Below the pieces are notes generated by a model that worked only from the letters and a program-made list of their open reading frames with translations, made no database searches and was not told the DNA's origin. Of a stretch of 64,000 nucleotides of DNA, positions 36,975 to 47,962 are shown in pieces (positions within the stretch are counted from its first letter, which is position 1; each line of letters starts with the position of its first letter). The translations under genes and the position numbers were made by a program. This DNA comes from Zhengitettix transpicula (taxonomy: Eukaryota > Arthropoda > Insecta > Orthoptera > Tetrigidae): the NCBI GenBank assembly GCA_037074705.1, contig CM073593.1, positions 9,305,001 through 9,369,000 on the forward strand, read 5' to 3'.

Positions 36975-37620
36975 TAGAAGTATTTTCAAATATAAAGGAA
37001 GCTTTTAAAAAATGTCTAATATTAGAACATCCACATATAAACGCCCCATACATTACCAGATGTGATGCAAGTAAATGGTAGATCAGTGCAACTCTGTCAC
37101 GGGAGGACAAGGAAGGTGAACACAGAATCGCATTGACAAGTAGATGTCTGAATGAGGCAGAAACAAGATTCAGTCGTGGTGGTCGTACAGACCACCAAGC
37201 GCTCACGTTCCTTAAGAACGGGACTAAATTAAACGCATGACTTCCTCGATAGTCTATTTCCCTGAGCGAGTTTTACTTAAAAATAGAGTACGTGAGAGGT
37301 CGAGATAACCAAGCTGCAGATTTTTTTCTCGATACCACAGGATAGTATCAGGTACTAAATAAGTTGATGGTTATCTCATAACAACGTTTATAAGTACCAT
37401 CACGGCAAACCTATTGTATATTATATTTATGACAGTGGATATTAAGCGTTAATGATTGTGTGTCAGATTCAGGTCGTACTTTAACAGCAAAAGTCCTTTA
37501 CATCTAGGACCAGAAAACAACGACAGAAGGAACTTTGGTTAGGATGAGACTAGAAGATAAGGAATACAGAGTGCACAATGTGATTAATCTCCAACCTTAT
37601 CATATGAGAGCATAGATTTG
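36975..37620 (+). mobile_element. Ty3/gypsy-like pol remnant (RNase H and integrase tail)
   Basis: The plus strand reads AFKKCLILEHPHINAPYITR, then CDASKW, a stop, ISATLS, and GEHRIALTSRCLNEAETRF at about 37000-37175. This is the RT/RNase H junction of gypsy-type pol, with the aspartate of the DAS motif kept. Further on, TDHQALTFL and then EYVRGRDNQAADFFSRY (to about 37345) give the end of RNase H. Near 37545-37605 LEDKEYRVHNVINLQPYH resembles the end of an integrase-bearing pol. Several stops interrupt it. No LTRs were found close by. This is an old, dead fragment. Confidence 0.75.
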
Positions 37621-38250
37621 TGTGTTTTTGTTTTGAAATTAAAGTTTGATTGTTACGTGTCTAATAATGGGAGATTGAAGTGGCATTATAATCTTGGGGA
37701 CATCGACTGATCGTTTGAACAGTCATTAGTAGTAATTCTTTAACAACGTCGATATACTCAAAGATATTAAAATTTCTCATACTCCAAAGAACCAAATTGG
37801 AAACATAACTAATGATAGCATAATAGAATTTTTTCTCACGTTAAATTATTGTCAGCTGGTGTCAATAAATTGAAATTCAAGGGCGTGTTGCTGTGACGGA
37901 TCTCTTTCACGACACACCCTCAGCTATTCTTCAATAGTTTAGTATAATATAAAAATTCATATTAAGCGCTATGAGCACATTAATATCGTTAACGATGTGG
38001 AAGTACTTCACAATCTTTGGGAGTTACGATCGATTTTTTGTTGCGATACAAGAATAACATATCCAGATCAAAGGAGATATAAACTAAATATTAATCTGAT
38101 GTCGGTATTATAGAGTACATAACACTTATATATCAATAAAACGTCAAAATGGATTGTTTGTTGTTTAATCTCAATATATTCATTATCCAGAAACCAATCC
38201 TCTTTCCTTTGAGTTTTATTAAAAAATTTCGACGGTGTTCCGTCATAGTC
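37621..38250. other. Unassigned stretch
   Basis: No gene or repeat supported. Confidence 0.4.
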
Positions 38251-38328
38251 ACCTGAAAGATACAACATTCATACATTACAACATAAATTACCTGAAAGAT
38301 ACAACATTCATAAATTACAACATAAATC
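38251..38328. repeat. Tandem duplication of about 39 bp
   Basis: CCTGAAAGATACAACATTCA followed by TACATTACAACATAAATTA occurs twice in a row with one or two changes. Confidence 0.85.
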
Positions 38329-38411
38329 AAGAAGCTAATTCTATTAATGATACAATTCAAGGAATACATATAATATGTATGCCTGTTTCCAACTATAATT
38401 AGATTCCCATT

Positions 38412-38515
38412 GATCTCTTAACCCAACATCACGTACTTGCGTCAAAGTATACTGATTGTATTGCCAACCACGTCAGAAACTACCAACCTAAATCGAATTG
38501 CTACTTTCATCATTA
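38412..38515 (+). repeat. Segment shared with 58303-58407, directly upstream of a family T head
   Basis: GATCTCTTAACCCAACATCA through AAATCGAATTGCTACTTTCA is nearly identical to 58303-58407 and in both places ends exactly at the CTAGC head of a family T element. Confidence 0.85.
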
Positions 38516-39632
38516 CTAGCTGGGTGTCCAGCGTTGCACGGTTGTCATACATCCATAACCCCCGATTTGGCTCTAATCTCGGTCGCTTTTGCGCTATTTT
38601 TATGTAACCCTAAATATGCTGACCTCCCATTCCGAAAGGCGTTGAAATTATACACAAACAACATCCGTAGAAATACTATCAATGTCATTGATCCCAACAA
38701 ATATTCATTCATAACACCGTATTAGACTTCAATCTCGATTGCTTTTGCGCTATTTTTATGTAATGGGCCCACCCTGAATGGTGCTCCTGTTCTAGCCCAA
38801 AAGGGAATATGTAGAGAAAATTATGCATCTCATTGAACGCGAAATATATTTATTCGACGGAATTATCGGCCGGATAACATATTTGAAAATTTCTCCTCCC
38901 ACCCAGCTACTCTCACCTCCGCCAACACCCAACCACCCCGCGTGTGTATCATGTGATCATAAAATAATCTCAGAGACATCCATAACCCCGATTCGACTCC
39001 AATCTCGGTTGTTTTTGCGTTAATTTTATGAAACGCCACTCCACCCCCACCCTTAAATGTGCTTCACTCCCATGCCGAAAGGGGTTGAAATTATACGGAA
39101 GCACTATCTGTAGAAATACAATCAATATAATTTACCCTTAAAAATATGTATTCAGCGTAAATATCTGCCGTGTTTGCATGTTCCAAAATTTCCATCCCAA
39201 TCCTCCCCCACCCCTGGGGGTTAAATGGCAAGTTGAATGTCATAATTAAACTCGGTGAAATCCATAACCTTGGATTTGACTCCAATCTCGATTGTACTCG
39301 CCTTATTTACCTGTAACTCCCCTCCACCCCCCCCCCACCTTTCACATGCTGTAAGGGGTTTAAATTATATAAAGATAACATCGGTATAAACACTATCAAT
39401 GTCTTTGACTCCCGAAAAATATTTATCTAATTCGAAAAACTGCCGTTTTTGCATGTTTGAAAATTTACATCCCCGTCCACTCCAGTTCGTGAGGGTGGTA
39501 GACGTGTCTCACCCCGACAGTGTCTGTTTACTGTTCGCAAAGAACACGTGTACGAAAGTTGATGAAATTTGTTCGACGTGTGTAGATTTGTATGCAGAAC
39601 ATACATACACACTGTTTTATTTAATAGAAGAT
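38516..39632 (+). repeat. Family T element with four internal units
   Basis: The head is CTAGCTGGGTGTCCAGCG. GACTCCAATCTCGG-type words occur near 38570, 38728, 38996 and 39277. The tail is GCAAAGAACACGTGTACG, AAGTTGATGAAATTTG, AGAACATACATACACAC and TTTATTTAATAGAAGA. Non-coding. Confidence 0.88.
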
Positions 39633-39818
39633 TACAACCATACAACATATATATATATATAATTTATTTATTGCCTCTAATAATCCAATTTCAACTGCTA
39701 TATATAATTAACATATTATTACATCTACTACATTCATAATCATAAGTATTTTGATTTAAATTAAAAAACCATTTTCATTGTCAAGTATAGAAATTACAAA
39801 GTGGAATCAGTACATTAT

Positions 39819-40255
39819 TGCATCAGGTAGGTCGGGCATTGGGTAATTGTCCCACGCCCTTCCGATAGCGGGAGAGAAGTTTACTATGGGGACGTAGCAT
39901 TCCCTTATCCGTGCCTCGACCAGTTTAGGAGGCAGCTGGCCGACTATCCAATGGGAATAGCGAACAACTCTTACCGTATGCCTAAGGTCTGTGACCCCGG
40001 AACATACACCTCTCAGAACAGGCCGAGGTGCCTCGGCTTGTGGGAACCTTAGTTCAAAAACGGAGAGGAAAAGGCATCTCCAAAGGTAGCCCCTTCGTAT
40101 CTCTCCTACAAGGTTCTGCCTGCGAGAGAACATCCCTCGCATGTACTGCCTGCGAGAGAATAGCCCTCGCAGACCCCAAGCCACAGGAAAAGGCATCCCC
40201 AAAGGTAGCCCCTTGGTATCTCTCCTACAAGGTTCTGTCTGCGAGAGAATTTATT
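39819..40255 (+). repeat. Dispersed repeat family G, copy 4 (5'-truncated)
   Basis: It begins mid-family at GCATCAGGTAGGTCGGGCAT, includes GGAGGCAGCTGGCCGACTAT and GGAACATACACCTCTCAG, and ends with three small internal repeats of CTGCGAGAGAA (40130-40250) that other copies lack. Confidence 0.85.
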
Positions 40256-41479
40256 GAAGAAAGATTCATGTTTCGAATCACTCAGGCTGTCGTCTTCCCT
40301 CACATCGCTGCGATTTTAATTAAATTTTTCTTAAAATTTAATATCTACGTCAAACAAAGACCTACGTTTTGACTCCACGATGGCGTTTGGAGAATATAGT
40401 AGCTTAATTGTCGTGAAAAGCAAGGAACCATGTGAACGCTGTTGCTATCTTCATTCTACCGGGGTAATCGTGACATCGGTAACTTGACTCGACTGGAGTG
40501 TTTTCCCATTACGAAAAGCTGATAAATCATGCGATGAAAAAATTGACGAGATATTTATTTCCATACAAATTAATCTTCTCTGATCTTGTCTATCAATGCA
40601 ACCAAGGTCAACATCTCTTTCTTTTATTAATGACTCCGATCATGCGATATGAGGAAATCAGTGAGTAACTCTGAATATCCATTAAAACAATCGCATTCAT
40701 TAATGTTCCTATCTCTTCTGGGTTTTTTGGATTTATCAATAGTCAAGCACTGCTATTTTCAACTTCTACCACGTGGGTAAATGAAGTAAAAGTTTATTAT
40801 AACTGTAATAAACATATGATAACCTTTCCTTCTGCGAAATCGAAGGTAATAGTTTCTTCTTCAGATATTTTTTCTGCCCAGATAGAATACATTTACAGTT
40901 TTCTACTATACAGAATAGTTTTAACCTAACTCGACACTGAATATTAAATTATGTGTAAATATGTGTTGGTATCAGCGGGCATGGACACTTTTGATCGTAT
41001 CTCCAGAAGATCAGAAAGACGGGACAGCGCAAACTGCGACGAAGTCTACGACGCACACCACGCGTTCTTCGATAAGTGGACCTCACTCAGAAGAAACGGA
41101 GATCTGATACCAGACAATGCTCCTCAGTTAGGATTCGTGACTTGGTTCATCCATAGTGTCCTTTCGAGGAAAGCGATTGACGTTCAATGTCTTGACAGGA
41201 ACACAGATATGACTTTTCTACCTTTGTTGATAAGTTAAAGCAGTTTTAATTAGTATACTAAATGTCGTTTGTAAAAATATCATTTGGAAATAGTCTTTAA
41301 AACTGAGTCAAACGAGGGTGCCAAAGACCAGTCTTGCGAACAGACTAGGAAAAGGCCGCTTCCTGAATCAATGCGTGAGCGGATACCAGGGTTGATATTT
41401 TTCATAGGAAAAATGGTGTTTGTGGTTTTCACTACCCTTCTGGGTGTCCATTATGATTTCCACACTCGGAAAAACAATA
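40256..41479. other. Unassigned stretch with one open frame
   Basis: The frame at 40951-41238 (plus, 95 codons, rich in charged residues, containing DNAPQLGFVTWFIHSVLSRK) looks less random than its neighbours but I do not recognise it. It could be a retroelement or exon fragment. Nothing else is supported. Confidence 0.3.
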
Positions 41480-41713
41480 GTTCATAATATAAAGGAAAAT
41501 GCCAATAAAAATAAATTAAACAAAAGATTAACGCAAGACAAACTTTCGGTTGTATCAAAACACATATTCGACAATCATCGTCAGATCAAATCAGATCAAT
41601 TCTGTGTTTTAGATATAGCGAACAATTATCAATGCAGACTATTTTATGAAGAGTTACAAATTAAATGTGATCCTAACACATTAATGTCAAAAGAGATACT
41701 GCTGGTCGACTAA
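41480..41713 (+). pseudogene. Probable Penelope-like element, GIY-YIG endonuclease tail
   Basis: The frame contains LSVVSKHIFDNHRQIKSDQF and then VLDIANNYQCRLFYEELQI. It follows the pattern L-x2-H-x5-H-x-I near VLD-x3-NY-x2-R-x3-E that ends the GIY-YIG endonuclease of Penelope-like retroelements. The catalytic GIY-YIG block itself and the reverse transcriptase are not visible upstream, so this is at most a 3' fragment. The assignment is by pattern only. Confidence 0.45.
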
Positions 41714-41909
41714 TTCTTTAAGAATTAAGAAACTTTCACTAGATGTAACTTGCAATAATTTTTTAATATCCTGCACATTTATACTATCCAACCCTGTTTC
41801 ATTAGACAACTTTACAATTTCGTCGACATCAACAGTTGATTCTCTTGTGTCAACACCCTTGCTTAGCTCCGGCTAAACATTCTTCCGTACTCTTTTCAAA
41901 CATTTCTCG

Positions 41910-41968
41910 GTCACCGAGATTGGAGTCGAATCTGGTATTATGGATATATGACAAACCGGGAAACATAG
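41910..41968 (-). repeat. Inverted fragment of a family T head
   Basis: On the minus strand it reads CCCGGTTTGTCATATATCCA, then GATTCGACTCCAATCTCGGT, the start of a family T element. The rest is missing. Confidence 0.7.
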
Positions 41969-43642
41969 TACATCTAATAAAAAGGGTAATAACAACAATC
42001 ATCTCATCTGTTTACCTAGAATACCAGTCTTTGGTAGTGTTATTTGCATTTGGACAATCTTATTGTGGACCTTCATTTATTATCAGCACATGAGATCCAA
42101 ACTAGTGGAAAAAAACACCAGGCTTCTTTTAATAAGTTTAGATAGTAAATTTGTCATTACTAGAGTCCAGATTTTAATGACAGGTCAGATATTTTCGGAA
42201 CCTTAGAGTGAATTTTACAAAAAATTATGCACAAACCCAGGGACTGTTGTGTAGTAAAATGCATTTTTACTATACATTTTTACTATAGTACTATACAGTA
42301 CTATACATGTACTGGTCAGTTCACTGACGTAGCCTATTGTTGTTCAGGTTGACAAGACAACAAATATGTCACGTGGTCCCACAATGCAGTTTGCTAGCTC
42401 AGTCTGCTTCAACATGTGGAAAGTAAAGTGCTCCAGATAATTCAACCAACAAGTTTTGAAGATACATGTGGCATGGACATTTTGTATTACTTGAACAGTT
42501 CTGTGCACAACTTCATAATGAGTAGCATTTCTGCTCTTCATATGCTGAGTTCATCCTACTGTAATGTAAACACTGTAAAATTTAAGGAGTAATAAATTTA
42601 CATATTGAATGGAAATAAATACAACTGTTTTGATTGTGTCAATTTTCAACTAAAAGACAAGATAATGACCCTGACCCTGGATAACATGAAAATTAAGACA
42701 TGGTTGGCACTTATGCCAGCAACCAATTGGTGATCACCCCTCTCTCTTTGCTACAGCAAGCTGCATTGCCCAGGGACCAAGACTTGGACGTGAGAGATGG
42801 GATTTGCTGGCAGAGCTATCATAGATAGAAGCCTTTTCTCAGAGTTCTGTGTACAAATGCACACCTGAAACCTGTACCAGCCTTGGTCTCCAGTTTTTAG
42901 ATTACCAGAGCTTAGAAGAGAATGTGCCTCACTTTTTTATTTTTGTTTCCCTAGTACAAGTGTGAAAAGCATGAGGGTTGAGTATAATGATTTAAGCTTG
43001 AACGTAACAATGGAATGCCGGCAGGTTTGAGCAATCATTGCCTTGTGTTATTTAATGGTAAGAACAATCTTGTCAAGTTCTTCCAGAAGAATAATAAATT
43101 TTTTCCAGTTTTCACATTCAAAAAAATGATTAAATGTTATTCCACATATGTTACCTGTATCATTGCCACTATTCTTTGAACATAGGCCTATCCAATTATC
43201 ATAGACATTTGTTTTTGATGACTGTTGTCTGAAGTACAACTCAAGATCACAGAAAAATATTTTGCAGCTATGAATTCAGTTAATATTTGCTCTTTTACCT
43301 TTTTTGCCATTAGATCTTTGAGTTCGCCACTAATATGCAATCCAAAATAGCGATTGTGAAATTTAATAATTTTTTTCTCCTATTGTTCTCTTGCCAAATA
43401 TGATCAAATCTGAATTCATCGTAATCAAAATTGTCATTATTAAAAGTTTAAGTTTCTGATTTGAACCTCTGAAATGGATTTAATACTTAGCTAAATATTT
43501 TATTACATAGACTAAATAATACATATAATTACTTCCCTCCAATGCATTTTTATTTAATTATTAGACCTCTTTGTCTCTCATCTGTACCTAAATTACTGTT
43601 CAAATTGCAACATAATACGACTGTGTAAAAGTATAATAATGA
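41969..43642. other. Unassigned stretch downstream of the LRRC28-like gene
   Basis: A small run of repeated TTTTTACTATAC / GTACTATACA words occurs at 42261-42310. No gene is supported. Confidence 0.4.
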
Positions 43643-43790
43643 TATAAATAAATAACCAAATAACAGACCAAAATAAGTGCTAAATAAATACCACACAACA
43701 TTTCTGCAATCCAAATAATGAAGATTACAGAAAAGTTGTGTGGTATTTATTTAGCATTTATTTTAATCTGTTATTTGGCTATTTACTTAA
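43643..43790. repeat. Long imperfect hairpin (palindromic element)
   Basis: The left arm (about 43643-43704) with ACCAAATAACAGACCAAAAT and TAAATAAATACCACACAAC pairs with the right arm (about 43731-43790) with GTTGTGTGGTATTTATTTAG and ATCTGTTATTTGGCTATTT. The arms are about 60 bp around a loop of about 27 bp. It resembles a miniature inverted-repeat element. The target duplication is not clear in this AT-rich setting. Confidence 0.75.
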
Positions 43791-44307
43791 CTAATTAGTA
43801 AATTACTGTTAAAGTCTTAGCCCAAACTCAGTCCATGCTTTAATACTTTGAACATAACCAATAACAACTCATCTCAACAACTCTGGCCAAAATTTCTGCA
43901 CATCATCTTCCTTCTGAAGGAGCTTCCCTGACGTCTGAAAACAAAACATCCTGAAGAGCTATTGATGATTATAAATCTCTAATTTAATCAATTGTTGTTA
44001 AATGTGCAATCACTAATTACATTAGTTTCTGTTGTTATTGATCAGTCATTCTCGACCGCTGTCTTCAGACAAATGTCCTGCAGCTGTGCTCAACTACAAA
44101 AAAATTATTAATTATTTACACCAGAAAAGCTTACATTCATTAATAAATTTCTCATTGAATTTTTAAAAAAGGGTACTTTGGGGAAAAACCTTTGTTAAAT
44201 GACATAAATGTACATGCAAAACTAAGTAATTTATTTTAATTGAATTCCATAAGTAATTCAAATCAAGAATTAATTAATTTTACAATTTAGAATTTTATGA
44301 TAATTAT

Positions 44308-44313
44308 TTTATT
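44308..44313 (-). terminator. Likely polyadenylation signal of the LRRC28-like gene
   Basis: AATAAA on the minus strand, about 61-66 bases past the stop codon at 44374. Confidence 0.55.
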
Positions 44314-44373
44314 ACACTACTGTTACTCTATTTAACAGTTACTATTATAAATTTCTTCATTGTAGTATTTCTC

Positions 44374-44827
44374 TCAATTTAAAAACATAAATGAACAAAA
44401 GGGGCATCTTTGACAGAATAGGAAAGGTACATTACACCATGAGACTGCAACATCAGCAGGCGGTAGTGAAGCTGTTTTGCTGCAGACACTGTTGCAATAT
44501 AATTCAAGAGTAAGACCATGGTTACCTCTTAAACCTAATTTGGCAACAGCTCTTCTGAATATCGGTGTCCTGCATTGCTTATTAAGACAATATGCTGCTG
44601 GACCTCTAACAAGATAATCATTTATTTCTTCTGGTAAACAACAATGGCTTGCCTTTGAATTTTGGCTCAAAATTCGTAAAGACAACTCAAACAGTACTGA
44701 TGGTGAAGAAACAGGACAAGATGAATGACATAAAATAGATATTCCTTTCGGCATAACAAGTCGACTCCCATAGCAGGTCTCTATAATAGTAGAACCCATA
44801 TTTTCTTTTATACTGTCTCTGTTACAT
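44374..44827 (-). CDS. LRRC28-like protein, coding exon 4 (cysteine-rich C-terminal region)
   Basis: The acceptor ATTGTCATTTCAG opens the exon. Its first base completes the glycine codon left two-thirds done by exon 3. About 151 codons follow to a TGA at 44374. The part has no LRRs but several cysteine groups: YCLNKQCRTPIF, LYCNSVCSKT and SWCNVPFLFCQRCPFCSF. Similar cysteine-bearing C-termini follow the LRRs in LRRC28 proteins as I recall them, where their role is not established; metal binding is only a guess. A MPKGISILCHSS segment precedes a leucine-rich linker. AATAAA lies about 60 bases downstream. Confidence 0.8.
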
Positions 44828-45205
44828 CTGAAATGACAATGTATTATTACAGAGTGAAGCTTTTCCCAATGAACTTGTTCTGAATTGTTATCACAAACAT
44901 TGACCCAGGTTGAAATCTGAGAATTATATTTAGAACAATGTAATATTTTACATATTCATATTTAGTATTGTTGTAATTTGAAAGAATTCAAATTTCGTCA
45001 TTGAAGAGTAATTGAGATTAATTGCTTTATAAAAACTGACTTCAGTGCTAAATATCATGCATGATAAAATAAGCAATGATTTGTTTACTCTTTTTAATGT
45101 AAAATTATTTATAAGCCATAATGTTGAAGGAACATTGATTGGTAGATTTTGTGTAATAGCAAAAAACAGAGTTTATAGTATCTAAAAGAGATATTTTATC
45201 ATATA

Positions 45206-46250
45206 CTAGCTGAGTTCACGGTGTTGCCTAAGTATTTATTTAAATTAACCTGGAGTAGGGAATGATTCGATACTAACCTCTATGTAAACATTTCATTTAA
45301 CAAGCATCAAAAGCACCAGTTTTTGGAAGATTTACCCATTTACATTTCCCTGCCCAACCTAAACCCTCGACATCTAACTCCAAATAAAACACGACGATGA
45401 CTGACATTATTAGGAAACTCTTGTACTTCATAAAATAAAAGTCTAAAAAAATCAAAATGAATAAAAACAGTAAAAAATACTCTCTAACTTAATAAAGTCT
45501 AAAACTACTTCCCATGCCTTAATGGAGTAAAGAAATACAACCATTAACATTTCCCCAGTAACTTAAGAGGATCAAAACTACTCTGGGTAACCATTTGTCA
45601 ATCTCATCCACCTCCACAAAGAGGAACATAAAATTTCAACAACCACCATGATTAGTGCAAAAATTAAACTTGTGGCTCCTATAACCACAGAATTGACACT
45701 AATATAGGTCTTTTTTGTATTACTTTTTATGTAAACCACTTCCACCGCCACCCATATGGCTTCCCTCCCTTGCCTTTTGGAATTCTGGAATGACATAATC
45801 AAATAAAGCGACCCTGATAATGTTTTATTTGACACTAATAATGGCCGTTTCGGAATGTATTAAAATTCCATCCCCTAGAGGCAGTAGGTGTGTCATGTCC
45901 TCAGTGTTTCTTCCTTGATCGTAAGTAACATGTATAAAGTTTGGTCAAAATTGGTCTACACATTTAAGATTGTAAACAGAAATTTGTTTCACCCTCACAC
46001 CTTGGGGCTCTTAACCAGTACAGTTAAATTAAACTCAATGACTTGCACAACCCTTTGTTCAATACCAGTCTCCGTTGTTTACTCATTACTTTATTTCACC
46101 CACTTCCTCCCCCACCCCCACATCTAGGGGCTGCACTACAACTTAACTAACAATGAATGTCAGAATTAAACAATGACATATAACCCTGGATTTGACACCA
46201 ATGTCGATTGTTCACATTTATTTTATGTAATACCCCTTCCTTATTGGTTT
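45206..46250 (+). repeat. Family T subfamily 2 copy, in intron 3 of the LRRC28-like gene
   Basis: The head CTAGCTGAGTTCACGGTGTT is followed by words shared with 1151-1875 (TATTTATTTAAATTAACC, GATACTAACCTCT, AACATTTCATTTAAC). The later part has family T unit words such as GGCCGTTTCGGAATGT, GTCAGAATTAAACAATGACA and GGATTTGACACCAATGTCG. It lies antisense to the host gene. Confidence 0.75.
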
Positions 46251-46535
46251 AATTATAAAATAAAATAATTTTCTGTGTGAATTACATAGCACCTGTCAAG
46301 ATTATGCTAATAGCTCAGAAATTCTTTTGGTAGCCTAATTTAGACCTAAGGGTGGAGAATGTACTAAAAACTGAAATGTTTGTATGACTCAAGCTATAAG
46401 GTCTCCAAAAGCAAAATTATCAAATGGAAAGAAGCATTTAATGTACATATGAATTACATAATTCATAAAAATGCTAAATGGCTTGGAAATTTTTTGGGAC
46501 CTATATTTTCTAAAGGTGACAGATTTTCTACTTAC

Positions 46536-46764
46536 CCAGTGGTTTTAATGTCTTGGTCCAAATGTTCATACATTAAATAGTTTAAATACAAATTATTTGA
46601 TACATCAATTTGACATGGAAATTTTATATCTGGAAGATATAACAACTTATTTTCAGAAACAGAGATGCAAGAAAGTTTAGTAAGTTTCTGAATTGAACTT
46701 GGAATAGTTGTCAACAAATTGTTGTTTATCCGTAACACTTGCAGATTTACGAGGCCGCTCAAAT
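46536..46764 (-). CDS. LRRC28-like protein, coding exon 3 (last LRRs)
   Basis: The acceptor TTGTGTGTTTAG is followed by AT, which with the G left by exon 2 makes an aspartate codon. The joined text reads LKTLPED then LSGLVNLQVLRINNN. The distance between the repeat asparagines across this join is exactly one 23-residue LRR period, although the intron is over 16 kb. Three repeats follow: LRINNNLLTTIP, ISVSENKLLYLP and IDVSNNLYLNYL. The exon ends ACTGG|GTAAGT, a consensus donor, after two codon bases. Confidence 0.85.
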
Positions 46765-47761
46765 CTAAACACACAAGAAATGTGTTAAGAGCATTTTATT
46801 TGAATACAACTGTCTTCAGAAACTTGGCAGCTAAAAGTAAGTGTCTTGTATAAAAAAGCTACAAGTAGAGACTAAATGTAATGATTCAATAAATATTGAC
46901 AAACAAAGTGGTGCAAAATGAAAAAACATTAGGCATTTCCAACATGAATATTTAAGGCATCCATTTATTTTGTTAGAGAGAAATAAGTTAAATTTTTAAT
47001 AATAATTATATATTTCTTTCCTATTAATTTTCGGAGGCCAGTAATCCATATGTTGGATATTTTCTGAAGAAACACTCTCAGAAAATTGATTAAATATCTT
47101 ATAATCAAATTTACATCATTTGAAATTTGAATAATTTATTTTTTAAAAAAGGTAGTTACTGCATTTTTTTCAAAGCAATGCCACAGCAATTGTTCTTTAA
47201 CATCAGATTTGAAAAGGCAAGTGAATATAAATTATTTACTTACTATTATACAAATAGATATTTCAGTGAGCAAATTTTAATGTGAAGTATAATTTAATAA
47301 TTCCATGAAATAGCCAAAAATGAACAAAAGTGATTATATAAATACCTGACAACATTTCTGGGATCATTGTCCCTTTCATCAAGGTACTGAATAAGCACAA
47401 GAGCCTGGAGTGACACAACCACACAATTATAATTGACTACACTTCAACAACAACCTTGTCCACCATTATAGGCCCCTACAACTACCAAAACACATTGCCA
47501 ACTGAGCTGTAGTAACAAATGCCATTTTTGTTCTATCTTTCAACCAACTACAATCCTCCAGAATGCTTCATAATATTTCAGCCAGCCATAGCATATTTAG
47601 CCAAAAAGGTCAAAATTTACAGAAATTCTGAAATTTTGCTGTCCGGGGCTGGTCGCTACCATTGTATTGAAATCAAAGAAAACATTACCTGCCTCTCCTC
47701 CCACATTATTTACCAGATAAACTATAGACTCTGCTCTGCTTTCTACAACAGCCATACATGG
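46765..47761. other. Intron 2 of the LRRC28-like gene, leftmost part
   Basis: AT-rich DNA without a supported feature. An open frame at 47519-47854 (plus) is not recognised. Confidence 0.45.
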
Positions 47762-47962
47762 CCTTTTTCTGAATGCATTGTTAACCTACACAGATCTGTC
47801 AAACTGTGTGAAACAGACAGAAAAAACTACCACATATCTGGCCACCTGTATTAGAACAATGTCCTTTTTCTGATTGAGTTTGCTAACTACCGCAGAACTG
47901 TCAAACTGTCTAAAACGGACAGAAAAAAACTAGCACATGGTTGGCTACCTGTATTAGATAGG
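47762..47962. repeat. Imperfect tandem duplication of about 98 bp
   Basis: The two copies both start CCTTTTTCTGA, share CTGTCAAACTGT and GACAGAAAAAA, and end in CACCTGTATTAGA or CTACCTGTATTAGA. Confidence 0.75.

Noticed and set aside
36955..37206. An 83-codon minus-strand frame
   Set aside because: The plus strand of the same segment encodes gypsy RNase H motifs; this frame is its shadow.
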